Source: Rotaria sordida
Lineage: Eukaryota > Rotifera > Eurotatoria > Philodinida > Philodinidae
Reading direction: 5' to 3'
Assembly: GCA_905250125.1 (NCBI GenBank)
Contig: CAJNOL010000851.1
Location: forward strand, 1 to 64,000
DNA length: 64,000 nucleotides
Below, piece after piece: positions 12,601 to 24,559 of this stretch (position 1 is the first letter of the stretch; every line of letters begins with the position of its first letter). The position numbers and the translations under genes are program-made. The notes beneath the pieces are model-generated. The model did no database searches, was not told the DNA's origin, and saw nothing but the letters and a program-made list of their open reading frames with translations.

Positions 12601-13082
12601 GTCAATTATTCACCTTTTCAATAACAATTAAAGACATTCATATTATATTAGAGATTTTTTTCTTTAATCCCCCTTTTCAGAAAAACCAATTCGATAGACA
12701 TTGATTATATGCTACGATCTTTCCTTTTTATTGTTCAAACATCATGTAAAAACAAAGATAAAAAAACAATATGTTAAAGACTTCATATCAACGGATATGC
12801 CAGTTTTCTTTTATACCACTGCATAAACAAAGATTCAATGGAAAGATTATTCAAACAAATTATCTATTTTATATTTTCATTTTATTTATTCGCCTTTATC
12901 ATTCACCTGAATGAGAATCATGTGAACCTGTATCAATTTAAAATGATTAAATAAAAGAATATATTCGACAATTTTTCGGAAGGTGCACAAAATAAATTTC
13001 GATAGGATAAAATATTATCGATCATGGCTCAATTTAATCATCACTATCAATATTGATTTCAATTGATTCAATTCAGGGTATA

Positions 13083-13248
13083 GATGTGGATGTGGGGTGG
13101 ATGGCGTCGATGTGGGTGTGGATGTGGGTGTGGATGTGGGTGTGCGGGTGTCGGTGTAGATGCAGACGTAGGTAAGGGCGTCGGATTGCACTATTTCTCT
13201 TTAGCCACACCCGCACCCATTCTTCACCCACACCCACACCCACACCCT
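13083..13248. repeat. Telomere-motif inverted tract 4
   Basis: G-rich arm 13083-13155 (TGTGGG with GATGTGGG variants), a spacer ending in TATTTCTCTTTA (13192-13203), and C-rich arm 13205-13248. The spacer motif is the reverse complement of the one in tract 5. A 72-codon frame across the block is composition-driven. Confidence 0.85.
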
Positions 13249-13259
13249 GATGTGCACTG

Positions 13260-14430
13260 TTTTCTAAGAATGTCGAACGATTCGAAAAGATTTTCCCAGT
13301 GAAATATTGACATACACAGACATTTTGTCATATTAGCAGGAAAATAGCTAAAATTGATCTTACTAAATTTATGTGCTGTTTTCAATCAAATATATGAGTA
13401 ATTATCGATCTTTTAACATGAACTTATAGTCTAACTCATGATCCTTTATTGCTCAAAAGATGAGCTCATTTGCTTGGGTAATGAAGACTCTAGAGACTTG
13501 ACAAGTTCGTGATAATGATCGATGCATCATTTCCATATAGTAAAATATTTGCTTCTGAAACTTTCAGAAAGCAGTGGCCACCTATGTGGAAATATCTCTT
13601 AAAAATTTCAGATCGATTCATCAAACTATTGCTGTGTTATTGACCTCTCAATGGCATCCTATTGTTTTTACGTATATCGATGTTTTCAACAAAAATGGTC
13701 TAGCTCATCGAAAACTCGGTAGACTTCGATAAAATTTATTTTGAAAATAGCCATAATGTAGGGCTATAAAATGAGCCATTGATCGACTCAAAAGCTCTTT
13801 CTATTATTGAGTTACGAAATTCGCAACGGATTTGGACGGCATCTATTATAACTTCGTTCTAGCATTGAGCAATCTCGACACTGATGGTACTGCCGATCTA
13901 CATTCTCTATGGACTACTTTATAGACCAATTTTCAGACGTTTAGCTCTTATAGGAAGTAAGATTCGAGGGGAGATACTTTTAGCCAGTAGTGTAGCTAAG
14001 CATTTTGGTTAGAGTGATAATTTGTTTCAGTCATATTTCAAAATAGCTAACAACTAGGCAATACAAATAAATTAATATAATTGAAAAAGTAGAAAAGAAA
14101 ATTCATTCCGTTTCCATAACCTTAGTCAATAATAATCAACGATCCCCTCTATAGTCGAGGAAAATCGTCCAATTAGAGTATAATAACGCTTCGCGAAGCG
14201 AAAGAGAGAAAGAAACGTATGATGAAATAGTTCAGTCAAAACTATTTTGAAGCATTTTAAAACAACGTTCCGTATCAAAACTTTAGGAAAAAGTCTTCTC
14301 AATAGATATCATGCTGAACTATCTTTTCTGTATCAAATCATTTGTAGTTCTGTGGTTTGACTGAAAAAAAAATGCGGAACAACATTGCATAACTGACTGA
14401 ATCTTATATGGTTAAGCATGATCGAGCAAA
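13260..14430. other. Gene-free stretch between hairpins
   Basis: No gene recognised. The stretch 13440-13990 is somewhat richer in G+C than ordinary intergenic DNA here and could be an old transposon remnant, but I found no terminal repeats or reading frame to support that. Confidence 0.4.
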
Positions 14431-14432
14431 GA

Positions 14433-14572
14433 GGGTGTGGGTGTGGGTGTGGGTGCGGGTGTGGGTGCGGGTGTGGGTGCGGGTGTGGGTGTAAAGAGAA
14501 TACCCACAGCTATATCCACACCCACGCCCCACACCCCCACACCCCACACCCCACACCCCACACCCCACACCC
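14433..14572. repeat. Telomere-motif inverted tract 5
   Basis: G-rich arm 14433-14491 of alternating GGGTGTGG and GGGTGCGG units, spacer GTAAAGAGAATA (14491-14502), then a C-rich arm to 14572 made largely of the unit CCCCACAC repeated. Arms are long enough to form a stable hairpin, and the G strand has strong G-quadruplex potential. Confidence 0.85.
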
Positions 14573-14790
14573 AATTCAATAAACTGTTTTAAAAGTGAGT
14601 TTACATATAAATATTGATCGATCAATAAAAATACGTTATTCAGAAGAGCAACTAGCATGTTTCATTCAATATATTCTCTCTCCGCATATAACAGCGGATA
14701 TGCTGTTTGGCAAAAAGCCTAAAATTATCATCAAATGATACAGTTATTCCCAACACCATTTGTTATTTACTACCAACTTGATTTATTTAA

Positions 14791-15235
14791 GCTTATAAAG
14801 ATTATTGTAAAGAGTATAATGCAGAATTTAAACTACTAAGTGATACGTGTCTGTTTGAAATATTACATTGTTGTACCGTTTCTAACCGAAAATCCGCACA
14901 ACGTTTTGGTTATTTCGATTGTGTTGATTCCGATGCATTTAACATTCTTAAACATTTGTGTAATGCGTTGAGAGCATATGATAATTTCATATAACCTTCT
15001 AATAATAACACATCTTTTTAAATTAAAATGTTTGAATTTATTTATAGATGTTATGATTTCAAAAGTTGTTCAATTAAATAAAGCATTACATGAATCTCGT
15101 AACTGTTTAAAAAACAATTACAAGTTACATGTTGAATTTAACAATGAAGTTGTGGATCATTGCTTAAAAGGGTCGCGTTTACTTTGTCGACAAATTATTT
15201 TGCCGACAAAATTTGATTATATCTTAGCCTACTAA
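14791..15235 (+). pseudogene. Two-exon gene remnant, family not identified
   Basis: An open segment 14791-14959 (including KLLSDTCLFEILHCCTVSNR) and a second segment 15048-15235 (including LKNNYKLHVEFNNEVVDHC) join in frame if a GT-AG intron 14960-15047 is removed. The combined segment is rich in Cys/His and reads like protein, not random AT-rich frame. No start codon or upstream exon is evident: stops close the frame just before 14791. I have a weak impression of a transposon-associated cellular protein but cannot name a family. It may be a truncated pseudogene. Confidence 0.35.
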
Positions 15236-15896
15236 ATTCACGCGATGTTGTAGCAATAACATTACTAATGATTCGTGTAGTTTGATCGTTGCTAATTTGA
15301 GTCAGCTCTTTCATTTGAATGCAGGCTTTCAAAACTTCAGGTTTACTTCGAGTTCGTTAATTTGAAATTATTATTTTTTTCTTTAATAATCAAATATTTT
15401 TAGATAAAACTTATGCAACAACAATTGATTTTATTCCATAATGCTATTGGAAATTATTTTTCATCAACACAACAACAACTTAATATATGAAAAAACAAAA
15501 AAAAACTCCAGTGATTTGTTATTGTGTTGATTTAAATATTTTTTATTAGTTTGTGTTATATTTCAGTAGTGTTGTATTGTTAACTCGGTTTTTTTAATTT
15601 CATTTCTTTAACAAAAATACTAATGTTAGATTACAAAATTAACTTTTTATTTATGAAAAGATATTTAGATGAATTTTTTTTTTGTTGAGTTTTGCAATAC
15701 AGTTAGAAATGGTTAAGAAAGTTTGATTTTTTTTACGAATGTGGAAGAAACAAAACAAGGATTAAAAGGTAGAAATGACTAATCAATGGTTTAATTTGAT
15801 TATTCTATTGTCAGAAAAGTGAATAATGATTCATTTTAGTTCAGCGAGTACAGAAGAAACCACACGTATTACAAGTTTGGTCTGAGGAGGGAGTAT

Positions 15897-16243
15897 CTCA
15901 AAGTATTTCATATTTTGCGCTTAAGTAAGATCTGATGAGAATATACGACAATTAAAATTAGACTTCCCTTAGGAGAAATTTCATCATTAAATAAGTCTCA
16001 AAGTTCTTATCATATCCAAAAAGTTTCAGTCAAAATGAATATTCAATGTTCAAGAAAAGTCGATTTTCTGACTTTGTTTTTGAGAAATTTTTGAATATCT
16101 CGAAAAGAATGTTTTCGTCTCGGTTGAAACTTTTACATTATTTAGTAATGACATTTCATGATGAAACTCCTCTTTGATGATGAAGATCTGTAATTTCGTG
16201 TACTGTCATCAGATCTTATTTAAACATAAAATGTGAACTTGAT
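15897..16243. repeat. Foldback (palindromic) element, ~170-bp arms
   Basis: The left arm TTAAGTAAGATCTGATGA (about 15920) pairs with TCATCAGATCTTATTTAA (about 16206), and pairing continues inward through AGGAGAAATTTCATCAT versus ATGATGAAACTCCTC to a centre near 16075, where ATATTCAA and TTGAATAT face each other. Arms are imperfect, indicating an old insertion. There is no coding capacity; it is a MITE-like or foldback element. Confidence 0.6.
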
Positions 16244-16279
16244 CGACATTTGAAGATGGTCCCTTGTTAGCTATTTTCG

Positions 16280-18090
16280 ATTATCACACCACTAATCGTA
16301 TAGTTTTTGCCTTTTAGTCGATTGTTAATGAAGTTTTTACTAATATAATAGATATAAAAGAAAACTATTTTCATCAATAACTAAACTGTATTTATTCATT
16401 GAAATAATTTAATAAAAATTTCAAATTTCAAATTTCTTGTATATTCCTTCATATGATTATGATCAAATAAAACTTTCCTAAAATTAACAATCGATTTAGA
16501 ATGTCTATAGAAAAGAACTGGACATGACTATAAAAAAATAATTTTTTTGAAGTTTATGTGCAATAATATTAAGTGAAGTTTTATTTACATTATCAAGTTC
16601 AAATAAATCAAATCTTTTGTTTTTAAATAAAAGGAAAAATATTTATATAATGAATTAAATTAATCGTCTTTCCATAGCTGTCATCTTAACATATTATAAT
16701 TGATTATTATCCTCCGGGTTTTTTTTCTGATTCTATTCCCATAGCATGAAAAATGAGAAAAGACATATCAATTTACTCTGTGTCATATATCTCTATATAT
16801 ATACAACAAAAACAAATATTACAATTATCATAATTATTAAAGTTTCATTTTGTTACTGTTCAATATTCATATTAGTTGTTATAAATTATTCTGCTTATGC
16901 CTTAACCAAATTTGCATATAATCATTGTCTTAATAGACTAACTTATGTTTTTTTTATTGATGATAATAATGTATGTAAACAAAGTAGTAGTTAGTTGACT
17001 TACTACACTCATTTGGAGTAATTCGGATCAGCAATTAAAAATTTCACTTCGTTTCTATTCGTTTCTCCTGAAAAATTGCACCAAATTCTCTAGAAATCTA
17101 AAACAAATTTCACGCATTTTTTATGTTGCTCCTGATTCACATCCTAGAGGGAGAGTACAAAAAAAATCGACTAGAAAATTGTATTACCAAAAATAATTAG
17201 AAGATGATAGAAATGAACATCTATGTTCAATACAAAATTTCATAATCATTCATAATAAGAATATTATTAATGAATTAAAAAAATGGACATGACCATCACC
17301 TACCAACACACATGATCCGGACTAACTTTTGCTAACAAAATTGCAATCATTTGAGTTTTATCTTCAACGATGCAGAATTTCAAAGACTTTCAGAAAATAT
17401 AAAAATTCTTTTGAGATAGAACCACTCAATGTGGTTAGAGACAAAACATTAAGAAATTGCTGCCATAGGGCAACTGCACTTTTTGCTCGTATATTGGCAT
17501 TATGAATTAGGAAAATGTCTTGTAGAAATTACTTAGTTAGCCAGTTTTGTAGAGCAAAAACATCTGTATCTTTTGCGATGTTTTCAGACTCAAAATGACG
17601 AGCCATTGCAGAGAAAAATTCAAAATACTAGAAGCACTCTAAAAACCACTTTTTTGACTAAGGGTCAAGCGAGGTGTTATTTTGTATACTTCGGTGTTTG
17701 TCACAGACAAGTCAGAAGGAACCGATATTTTGGATTTAGAGGTTTCTAATTATGGCCTATGGTTCCAGAATATTAAATCAAAAATCTAAATTTTAGTGGC
17801 GACCACCTTGTTATAAAGTTGGTTGATCCTTTGGAGCACCCTCTATTAAATAGACATCATCAATGTTAAACTTATAATCGAGATATAGATAAAGATCATG
17901 TAAACTTTTTGTAAACATAAAAAGATTGTTCTTTGTATTGATTATTTATTTTCTTTTATTAACTTCATTATTTATTGATTACATTTATACTGCATACTAC
18001 AGCACAGTATAGTCTATCTGTACATGTATACAATTATCATCTAATTTATTTACAAGAGAAAATAAACAGAAAATAACAGTGGATACAATA
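16280..18090. other. Gene-free AT-rich stretch
   Basis: No gene recognised. 17290-17840 has a slightly different composition and may be old transposon sequence, but no repeats or frames confirm it. Confidence 0.4.
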
Positions 18091-20020
18091 TCAACAGTTC
18101 TCGACTTGATTTATTTTTAAAACAAGAGGAAAATAAGTAAAAAATGTTTTTCCAACGATTCTTGGCTTTTTACGGAAAATAATATTTTTTAAATTTGCAC
18201 AGTTAGCACGAGCTGTATTATTTGTAAAATCTTCTGTTACATTTACCAAGTGTTCATAGTCAATCTCTAGTGTACTAAGGCGTGGTAAACTTGCCTTAAC
18301 GAAAAATTGTTTCGAATAGTCGATATGAGACGAAATTAGATCGAGTATCATCAGATGAGAATATTTAATAATTGAAAACGTTTGTTCATATTCATCTAGT
18401 TCATTTGTCGGTTTCTGTTGGTTAACAGTACTTAACACAGTTAAAACTTCAAGTAATGGAAATGCTTGTGAGATTCGAACGAAGAAATCATATTCAAGTG
18501 AATGCATTGAATCACTCACATATACCTTAAGAACATTCATAAATATACCATCAGGAAATTTGTTAGTAATTACATACATACGTTCCATAGTAAAGGAAAC
18601 CGAGTAAATATGACATCGACCTCTTTCAATTCCACGATAGTCAACATAGCAATCAACATTATATCCTTTTTCGATGAGTGCACGTCGAACATCATCAGAT
18701 GTTGGCAAATATTCATTATTGATTATGACAATTTCGGTGATAATATCAAAATTCAATCTATGTAGATAGGGCATTTTACTAATAATATTATTATTCAGAT
18801 GAGTACCATCAATAAACGAAGTTCGACCATGAACATAAAGAGATACTGTTAATTTCTCTAATTGTGACATTTATTGAAGGAGTGGAATAATTTGATTATC
18901 ATATTCCAATGTTACAGAAAATGATGTCAATGAGAAACATTTTAAATTCGACAGTTTTCTATAAAAATTAATATAAATAAGTATTATTTATTCAAAATTA
19001 GATCTAACAAGACAGTTATCTTCATTCTATTTAAAACCTTTTCTTTTATCCATCAATTATCAAATGGAAATTTTATCAAGTATATTAACTCATAGTATTT
19101 TGAAATTAAGTTCATTTCTCGATATTTAATTACTTAGTTTTATCAAAAATCGATATAAAAGGAGTCTTTTGATATGATTTAAAATATATTACCTTATTGT
19201 TGATAATCTTTGATGTATTATGAATGTATTCAACATGAACAACTAATGTATGTAATTGACTAAGATGGCCATTGAGTAACCAAAGACAATCATTAAACGT
19301 CTTCACCTTAAGATTTAAATAAACAATAATTGATGAATAACATTCAGACGGCAAACCATCAAGTTCTAGTATATATACAGTATATAATTGTTTATTAAAT
19401 CAAACTAGAAATGAGTTAGATATGTAAACTTCATACAAATTTGGACAAAAATAGATGAGCACATACACCATCTATATCAATATCCACTAGTACCATTAAT
19501 CATTACAACAAGATTTCAGATCTGATGTTGAAATATGGAAACAAATGATGAATTGGCTAAACATATAAATTGATATATTTAATTATATTTAGTTGTAAAT
19601 GATGAGATCCAATAACTTACTACAGAAAATACGATCAGCTATTTCAACTTTATGATGAATAAGAGTAAGTTTATGAAGTTTAGGATAATTTCCAATAGAA
19701 AGAACACTAATCATTGACCAAGGATCAAGAGTAAGACATTGAACATTGTGTTGAATTTGAGGTAATATATAAAAACAGAGTCGATCGAACATTGATTTAA
19801 TTTTTGAGTAATCATCTTCATATGATGATATTGTTGTAAGATCAAGAGGTTGTGTAAAGTCAATACTTCGAGCCAATCTATCAAATTTTTGATTGACTCC
19901 TTTCAGTGAATATAATACATCAACATTATCGAGTTTGTTCAAAATGGTAAGCAACATCTCGTTACATAGGTCAAGAATGTTAACAGTTGAATTCATATTT
20001 GATTGTATGTGATAAAACAC
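18091..20020 (-). pseudogene. F-box/LRR-like protein gene with nonsense codon
   Basis: Belongs to the large bdelloid F-box family (substrate receptors of SCF ubiquitin ligases). Exon 1 (start at 19996 preferred, 20020 possible, to 19621) encodes the F-box: NILDLCNEMLLTILNKLDNV, then VLYSLKGVNQKFDRLAR. Exon 2 starts at 19365 after a TAG acceptor, joined in phase (LDGLPSECYSSIIVYLNLKV). Exon 3 runs 18958-18091 (NLKCFSLTSFSVTLEYDN ... LLQ, stop, MSQLEKLTVSLYVHGRTSF). The TAA at 18873-18871 falls inside a conserved block, so the gene is probably dead or yields a truncated product. The exon 2 donor is unsettled: GTAATA at 19192 puts exon 3 out of frame by one, whereas GTAATT at 19133 keeps the frame. 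The rest of exon 3 is intact, so the loss looks recent. Confidence 0.7.
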
Positions 20021-20059
20021 TCCAACGATATCTATGTATCTATGACCCCAATCACACTG

Positions 20060-21680
20060 ATTAATTCCAAGTGAATTAAAACAGAATTAACGAATATTTC
20101 ATCTCAAAAAGGTAAATTAAGTCGGAATAGACCAATCACTTTGCTTTATTTGTTTTTTTTATTTTTTTCAGTGTGATTCAGACCTATCTATATATGTATA
20201 TAATTATTTTCTACTTTGTCCGATGTCGTCAGTAATGCTAATGTTACATAGTCAATGATGAATATTGTGACCTATCATGACAGTCAAATTTGCTCGTAGA
20301 TGAATGTATCGGTCATTAAATTACCCATCAGAAGTAAGGCAATTTCATCATATCGCCATGTTAGCTTGTTAAAATAAAGATATTATAAAAGTCTACTAAT
20401 TTTCGTGTATTTTAACCAAGTATTATATTAAATATAAACTATCAAAACTGATATTTAGTTGAAAATGAAAATCTTTTTTTTTGACATTTTTTATGTTCTT
20501 ATATGAGAATAGAATAGGTTAGTTGATTCAAAAATAAACTATACTATTAATAGAATATCACGTCCAAAGACATTAATGGGTGAGTTCGAAATTTGCTAGA
20601 AGAATATTTAAAATGATTAGCAACTGGATGAAATTTTAAATGAATAAGGATTATTTCACTTAAGCATCTATTTTTCGTCAAATCATATTTGTGAATAATT
20701 CGTAGCATTGTGAGATATTTTTGACAGTCAAAAAGATGTGTAAATAGTTCAATATGTTATATTCTTTGAAAAAATTTCTCGAAATATCTTCGAATAAAAA
20801 ACGAAACAATTCGAAAATAAAATTCAATAGAGAAATGTAGATAGTGAAATATATTTCATGTTTTTCTTTTAAGCAATCATGCAGTTATGGTTGTAATCTG
20901 CTACTAGTCCATTTATAGAGTATCATTCGAAATTAGTAGAAATCATATAGAAAGAAAAATATTCTTTTGAAAATTCTTAGTATGCATATTATTAACATGA
21001 ATTTTTGGCAGTTTTCTTTCATTATGTAATATAGATGTCATTCAAAATAAAATGAATGAATTTCGTTACTAAATCAATGAATCGATATATTAAAGTCGAT
21101 TGAATTCAAATAAATATTATTAATTCGAGTTTATATGATCACTATCAGTTATTATTAGTTATTAGAATCTATAGTATAAAAGTTTATTGTTTTTCTTTAA
21201 ACTTATCATTAATATTATAATTTCAATTTAATATTATAAATAAGGAAACAAGTTTAAAATTGTTCGAATTTTATTCTATTAAAATAAACAGAATTGAAAC
21301 AGTTTACTTTGAGTCATCAATTGATTCTTATCAGTTGTGAATACATTCATCCTCTTCTTTTAGTTAGCTTCATATTTACGCGAACTTCGTTTGCTAATAA
21401 GAAAAAAATAATTCCGTTATTATTGTTCTATTAAATATGACATCTATTGGACATAGGATATCTTAGGTCAGGATTCGAGTATATGCTAAAAATATTCGCC
21501 ACAAACCTGGCTTCAAGTAGAAATCGACCAGCTCTATCGACTCCGCTAATTACTTTTTTCAAAGACCTCTACCGTTCCTGAGAAAACTCCAATCTACTGC
21601 AAAAAAAATGCTAAAAAAACCTGTTCATTTCTGAAAAACCCGTCACCATTCGCTATTGAGTGGCGCCAAGAAAAACAAAT
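20060..21680. other. Gene-free AT-rich stretch
   Basis: No gene recognised on either strand. The composition is very AT-rich with short frames only; from about 21450 it grades into the degenerate tandem repeat. Confidence 0.45.
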
Positions 21681-21689
21681 CATACCTAC

Positions 21690-22265
21690 CAATAGATCTC
21701 GATATACTCTATCGACTGTATACCCTATTGTTTCAATTCGACTCAATCACTAATTAAGAAGTCGCTAATCAGTTCTTTGATCTTGGCCACTGTTGCGATT
21801 CGCATATCCATCGACTCCAACAAAGCTAATGACACCATTCGATAGATCTCCACGAGCTCTATCGATTTCATACCTCATTTGATCAATTTGAGCAAGTCAT
21901 TATTGAGAAAACTGCTAATTACTATAATCGCTGCAATCTTCATATATGCGCATATGACAATTTCGGAAAAACTTTTTAGCAGTCTTTCATGAGTCGAATC
22001 CAACACAACCAATGACGGATCCCGATAGATCTCATCAAAAGCTATCGATCGCATATCTTATTCGACCAGATCCAATATATGCTTAATTAGAAAATCGCTA
22101 ATCAGTGCTTTCTTCCTTTATATAGGGGACGGATTTTAGAAAAATCTCTCCAAGTACTATCATTAGCCGGCTCCAAATATATCTCATTAAGAGCAATCGA
22201 TTGTATACCTTATTCGATCAGATTGATTGAGTCATTAATTAGAAAATGGCTAATTAGCCCTTTGT
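21690..22265. repeat. Degenerate ~150-180-bp tandem repeat, four copies
   Basis: A composite motif recurs four times: GATAGATCTC, then CTATCGATTNCATA, then TTCGATCA, then AATTAGAAAATCGCTAATCAG. The copies begin near 21693, 21841, 22023 and 22178, so the spacing is 148, 182 and 155 bp. An earlier, weaker copy may start near 21520 (ACCAGCTCTATCGACTCCGC). Copies are well diverged, pointing to an old satellite-like array. It ends exactly where the mariner-like MITE begins. Confidence 0.65.
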
Positions 22266-22271
22266 TCCTAT

Positions 22272-22636
22272 ATATAGAGAGTGTCCAGAAAGTCATTAAA
22301 GTTAGAATAATTTGAATATCTTCATTACGGCTCGACCAATGGAGCTCATTCTTGTACCACGGATAGAGGCATATTAACACTCCAAATCCATACGGACAAG
22401 TTTAGTGAGAACCTTTGTTAAGTATATTGTTTTTTTTTCCTATTTGTGAAAGAGTAAAATATTCTTCTTGAGATCAATAGTGATACTTAACAAAGATTCT
22501 CACTAACCTTATCCGTAAGGATTTGGAGTGTGAACATGCCTCTATCCTTGATAAAAACATGAGCTCCTTTGGTCGAGCTGAAATGGAGATATTCATATTT
22601 TCCTAACTTTAATGACTTTCCGGACACCCTATATAT
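22272..22636. mobile_element. Mariner-like foldback MITE
   Basis: Terminal inverted repeats GTGTCCAGAAAGTCATTAAA at the left and TTTAATGACTTTCCGGACAC at the right, flanked by TA-rich sequence as expected for Tc1/mariner TA targets. Pairing of the arms extends inward for about 150 bp (for example CTCCAAATCCATACGGA versus TCCGTAAGGATTTGGAG), so the element is almost wholly palindromic around an A/T-rich loop near 22440. No transposase is encoded; it would depend on an enzyme supplied elsewhere. Confidence 0.8.
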
Positions 22637-22649
22637 TGTCGTATCTTGT

Positions 22650-23169
22650 ATAATACGAATAATCTTATATAGAAGACCACTGTAAATTGCATGGCATAAA
22701 AGCAGACTAGATAATCATGACTATGTATCGTTGCGACAAAAGCTGACCGCAGTAGAAGACTATCCTTTAGAATTCGACTTCTTGGACAACATGGAAGAGC
22801 AAGTAGGCTTCTGTTATATATTGTGTCTTTCCTGTTTGTTCATAGTATTTTGTCTGTTTACATTTTACACAGTGAAATATGCTTCGCTATATGGAATATT
22901 TGTTAGTCAATCTTTTTTTATTAAATACATAGTAGGGGGATACAAACGAGAATGAAGAAAACCATAAAAAATTTATTGAATTATATCATAATCATGCTCC
23001 ATCACCGCATTTCTTTTTCTTTGAGAAGAAGGATACACGGTCAACAAGCCATTCAAAACATCAGGATTATACTGTGGTTGACAAAACAAAAATAATGATA
23101 GGAAAAAATCAGTACCGATTTCAGGAAAAAAAATAATAAAACTCTTGCACCACATAGCACGTATTATTT
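22650..23169. other. Stretch without a supported gene
   Basis: An open frame at 22731-22955 (plus) begins with a protein-like DYPLEFDFLDNMEEQVG and then becomes a hydrophobic AT-driven run. I could not link it to a family or to flanking exons. Confidence 0.3.
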
Positions 23170-24534
23170 TCAAATATTTTGATGTGTCCACTGTTCACTT
23201 AAATCCCATAATCGTTTGGCTTTCTCCACATTGTACGATTCTTCGCTTGAACGTGTTTCTTTCATATCAGACATAAATACTCCAGTTTTACCATTAAGAG
23301 TGTCAGATATTGCAGCAAATACTTCGCATTCACTACCAAAATCTTCAGTTCTAAATAATGAACGAAATTTAATAAATGTATTGATTTATGGATTGATACT
23401 GACCGTGCAAATGGAAATAGAGACAATATATAATACATAAAATATCTCTGAAAAATGTTTACATCTCTATGTAGACCTGTAGTTGGAACGAAACCCTCAA
23501 AAAATAAAAAAAACATTCATCATTTAGTTAAGAAATGAGAAGCATAACATTATTATATATACTGGACAAATAACAATAACATCAATTCCTGTATTTTCTA
23601 ATCTTCGAGCTAATTCGTACGAAAACCAAACATTAGCCAGTTTTGAATTCTTGTAAGCAATCATTCCATCATATTCCATCTCATTATTAATCTCGTCTAA
23701 GTTCCATTTGAAATTTGGAGGATTTCCATGTCGTACATTTGGATTATGAAGTTTTGATGAAACAATGACTATTCTTGAAGGAGATGAACGTTTCAAATCG
23801 TCCAAAAGAAGATTTGTAAGTAAAACTAAACAAGAATCAAATGTTTGGATGTGATAGTCTCAAAATAATCTGAACATAAGATGTCTTTCATCGCAGTCAA
23901 CATTTAGAAAATATATCCAGTACTATTGTCCTTCGTAGAGAAGAGTATTTACACGAGTCTAAGTGAAGCTAAAAGATTCAACTATGCGTCTCAGTATGGG
24001 TCTGAATGAAAGTTGATGTAAAATGTTCTTAAGTCCAAAACTAAATCATAATTTGTTTGCTTAGGCCAACACAAAATGATGGATTTTGTGTATGCCTACT
24101 ACGTAGTATTATAATTTAGATCATACAATGTCCTAGATGGTTAACTGCAAAAGAATATTCAATTCCATCATTCGACTTCTTGAAAGTTTTGCAATGAACT
24201 CCAGCATTGTTTATCAATAAATTGAGCGGTAATTTTTTGTTGTGGAAGTCATCGACAAATCTATAGAATTTCATTAAATAAAATGAATATTATATAAGTA
24301 AGTGAGAAAAATTTCTAACCGTCTGATGGAATCGAATGAGCTGAGATCTAATTCCATAAATTCAAAATTTGATCTTCCTGATTCTTCTTTCATTTTTTGA
24401 AGTAATGACATTGTTTTAACTTCATCACGACATGCAAAAATAACATGAAAATCTTTCGCCACTAATTTCTTAGCTGTAAGAAATCCAAGACCTGAACTTG
24501 AACCAGTTACTATACACACTTTTGGTATTGACAT
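23170..24534 (-). CDS. Short-chain dehydrogenase/reductase (retinol dehydrogenase-like)
   Basis: NAD(P)H-dependent oxidoreductase of the classical SDR family, closest in feel to retinol dehydrogenase 11-14/WWOX-type enzymes; the substrate cannot be told from sequence. Five exons on the minus strand: 24534-24320, 24260-24127, 23825-23563, 23495-23404, 23350-23170. All introns are GT-AG with matching phases (2, 1, 0, 2) and give 294 residues. Cofactor motif VTGSSSGLG is at residues 8-16; LLINNAGVH, the active-site serine in VIVSSKLH, and the catalytic Tyr/Lys pair in AYKNSK are all present, followed by CPGFVPTTGLHRD. Intron 2 is long (301 bp) and the others are 53-67 bp. It reads as fully intact, one of the few ordinary metabolic genes here. 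No signal peptide is evident, and an N-terminal membrane anchor is absent from the modelled start. Confidence 0.88.
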
Positions 24535-24559
24535 CTGAAATTCATAAGTTTGTTATTAT

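Noticed and set aside
10931..14572. CRISPR-like reading of the regularly spaced repeats
   Set aside because: The repeats are inverted pairs of simple telomere-type sequence in a eukaryotic context, without equal direct repeats, equal spacers or cas genes.
13084..14658. Frames rich in CGCG or HTHT repeats
   Set aside because: Same reason: products of the telomere-motif tracts.
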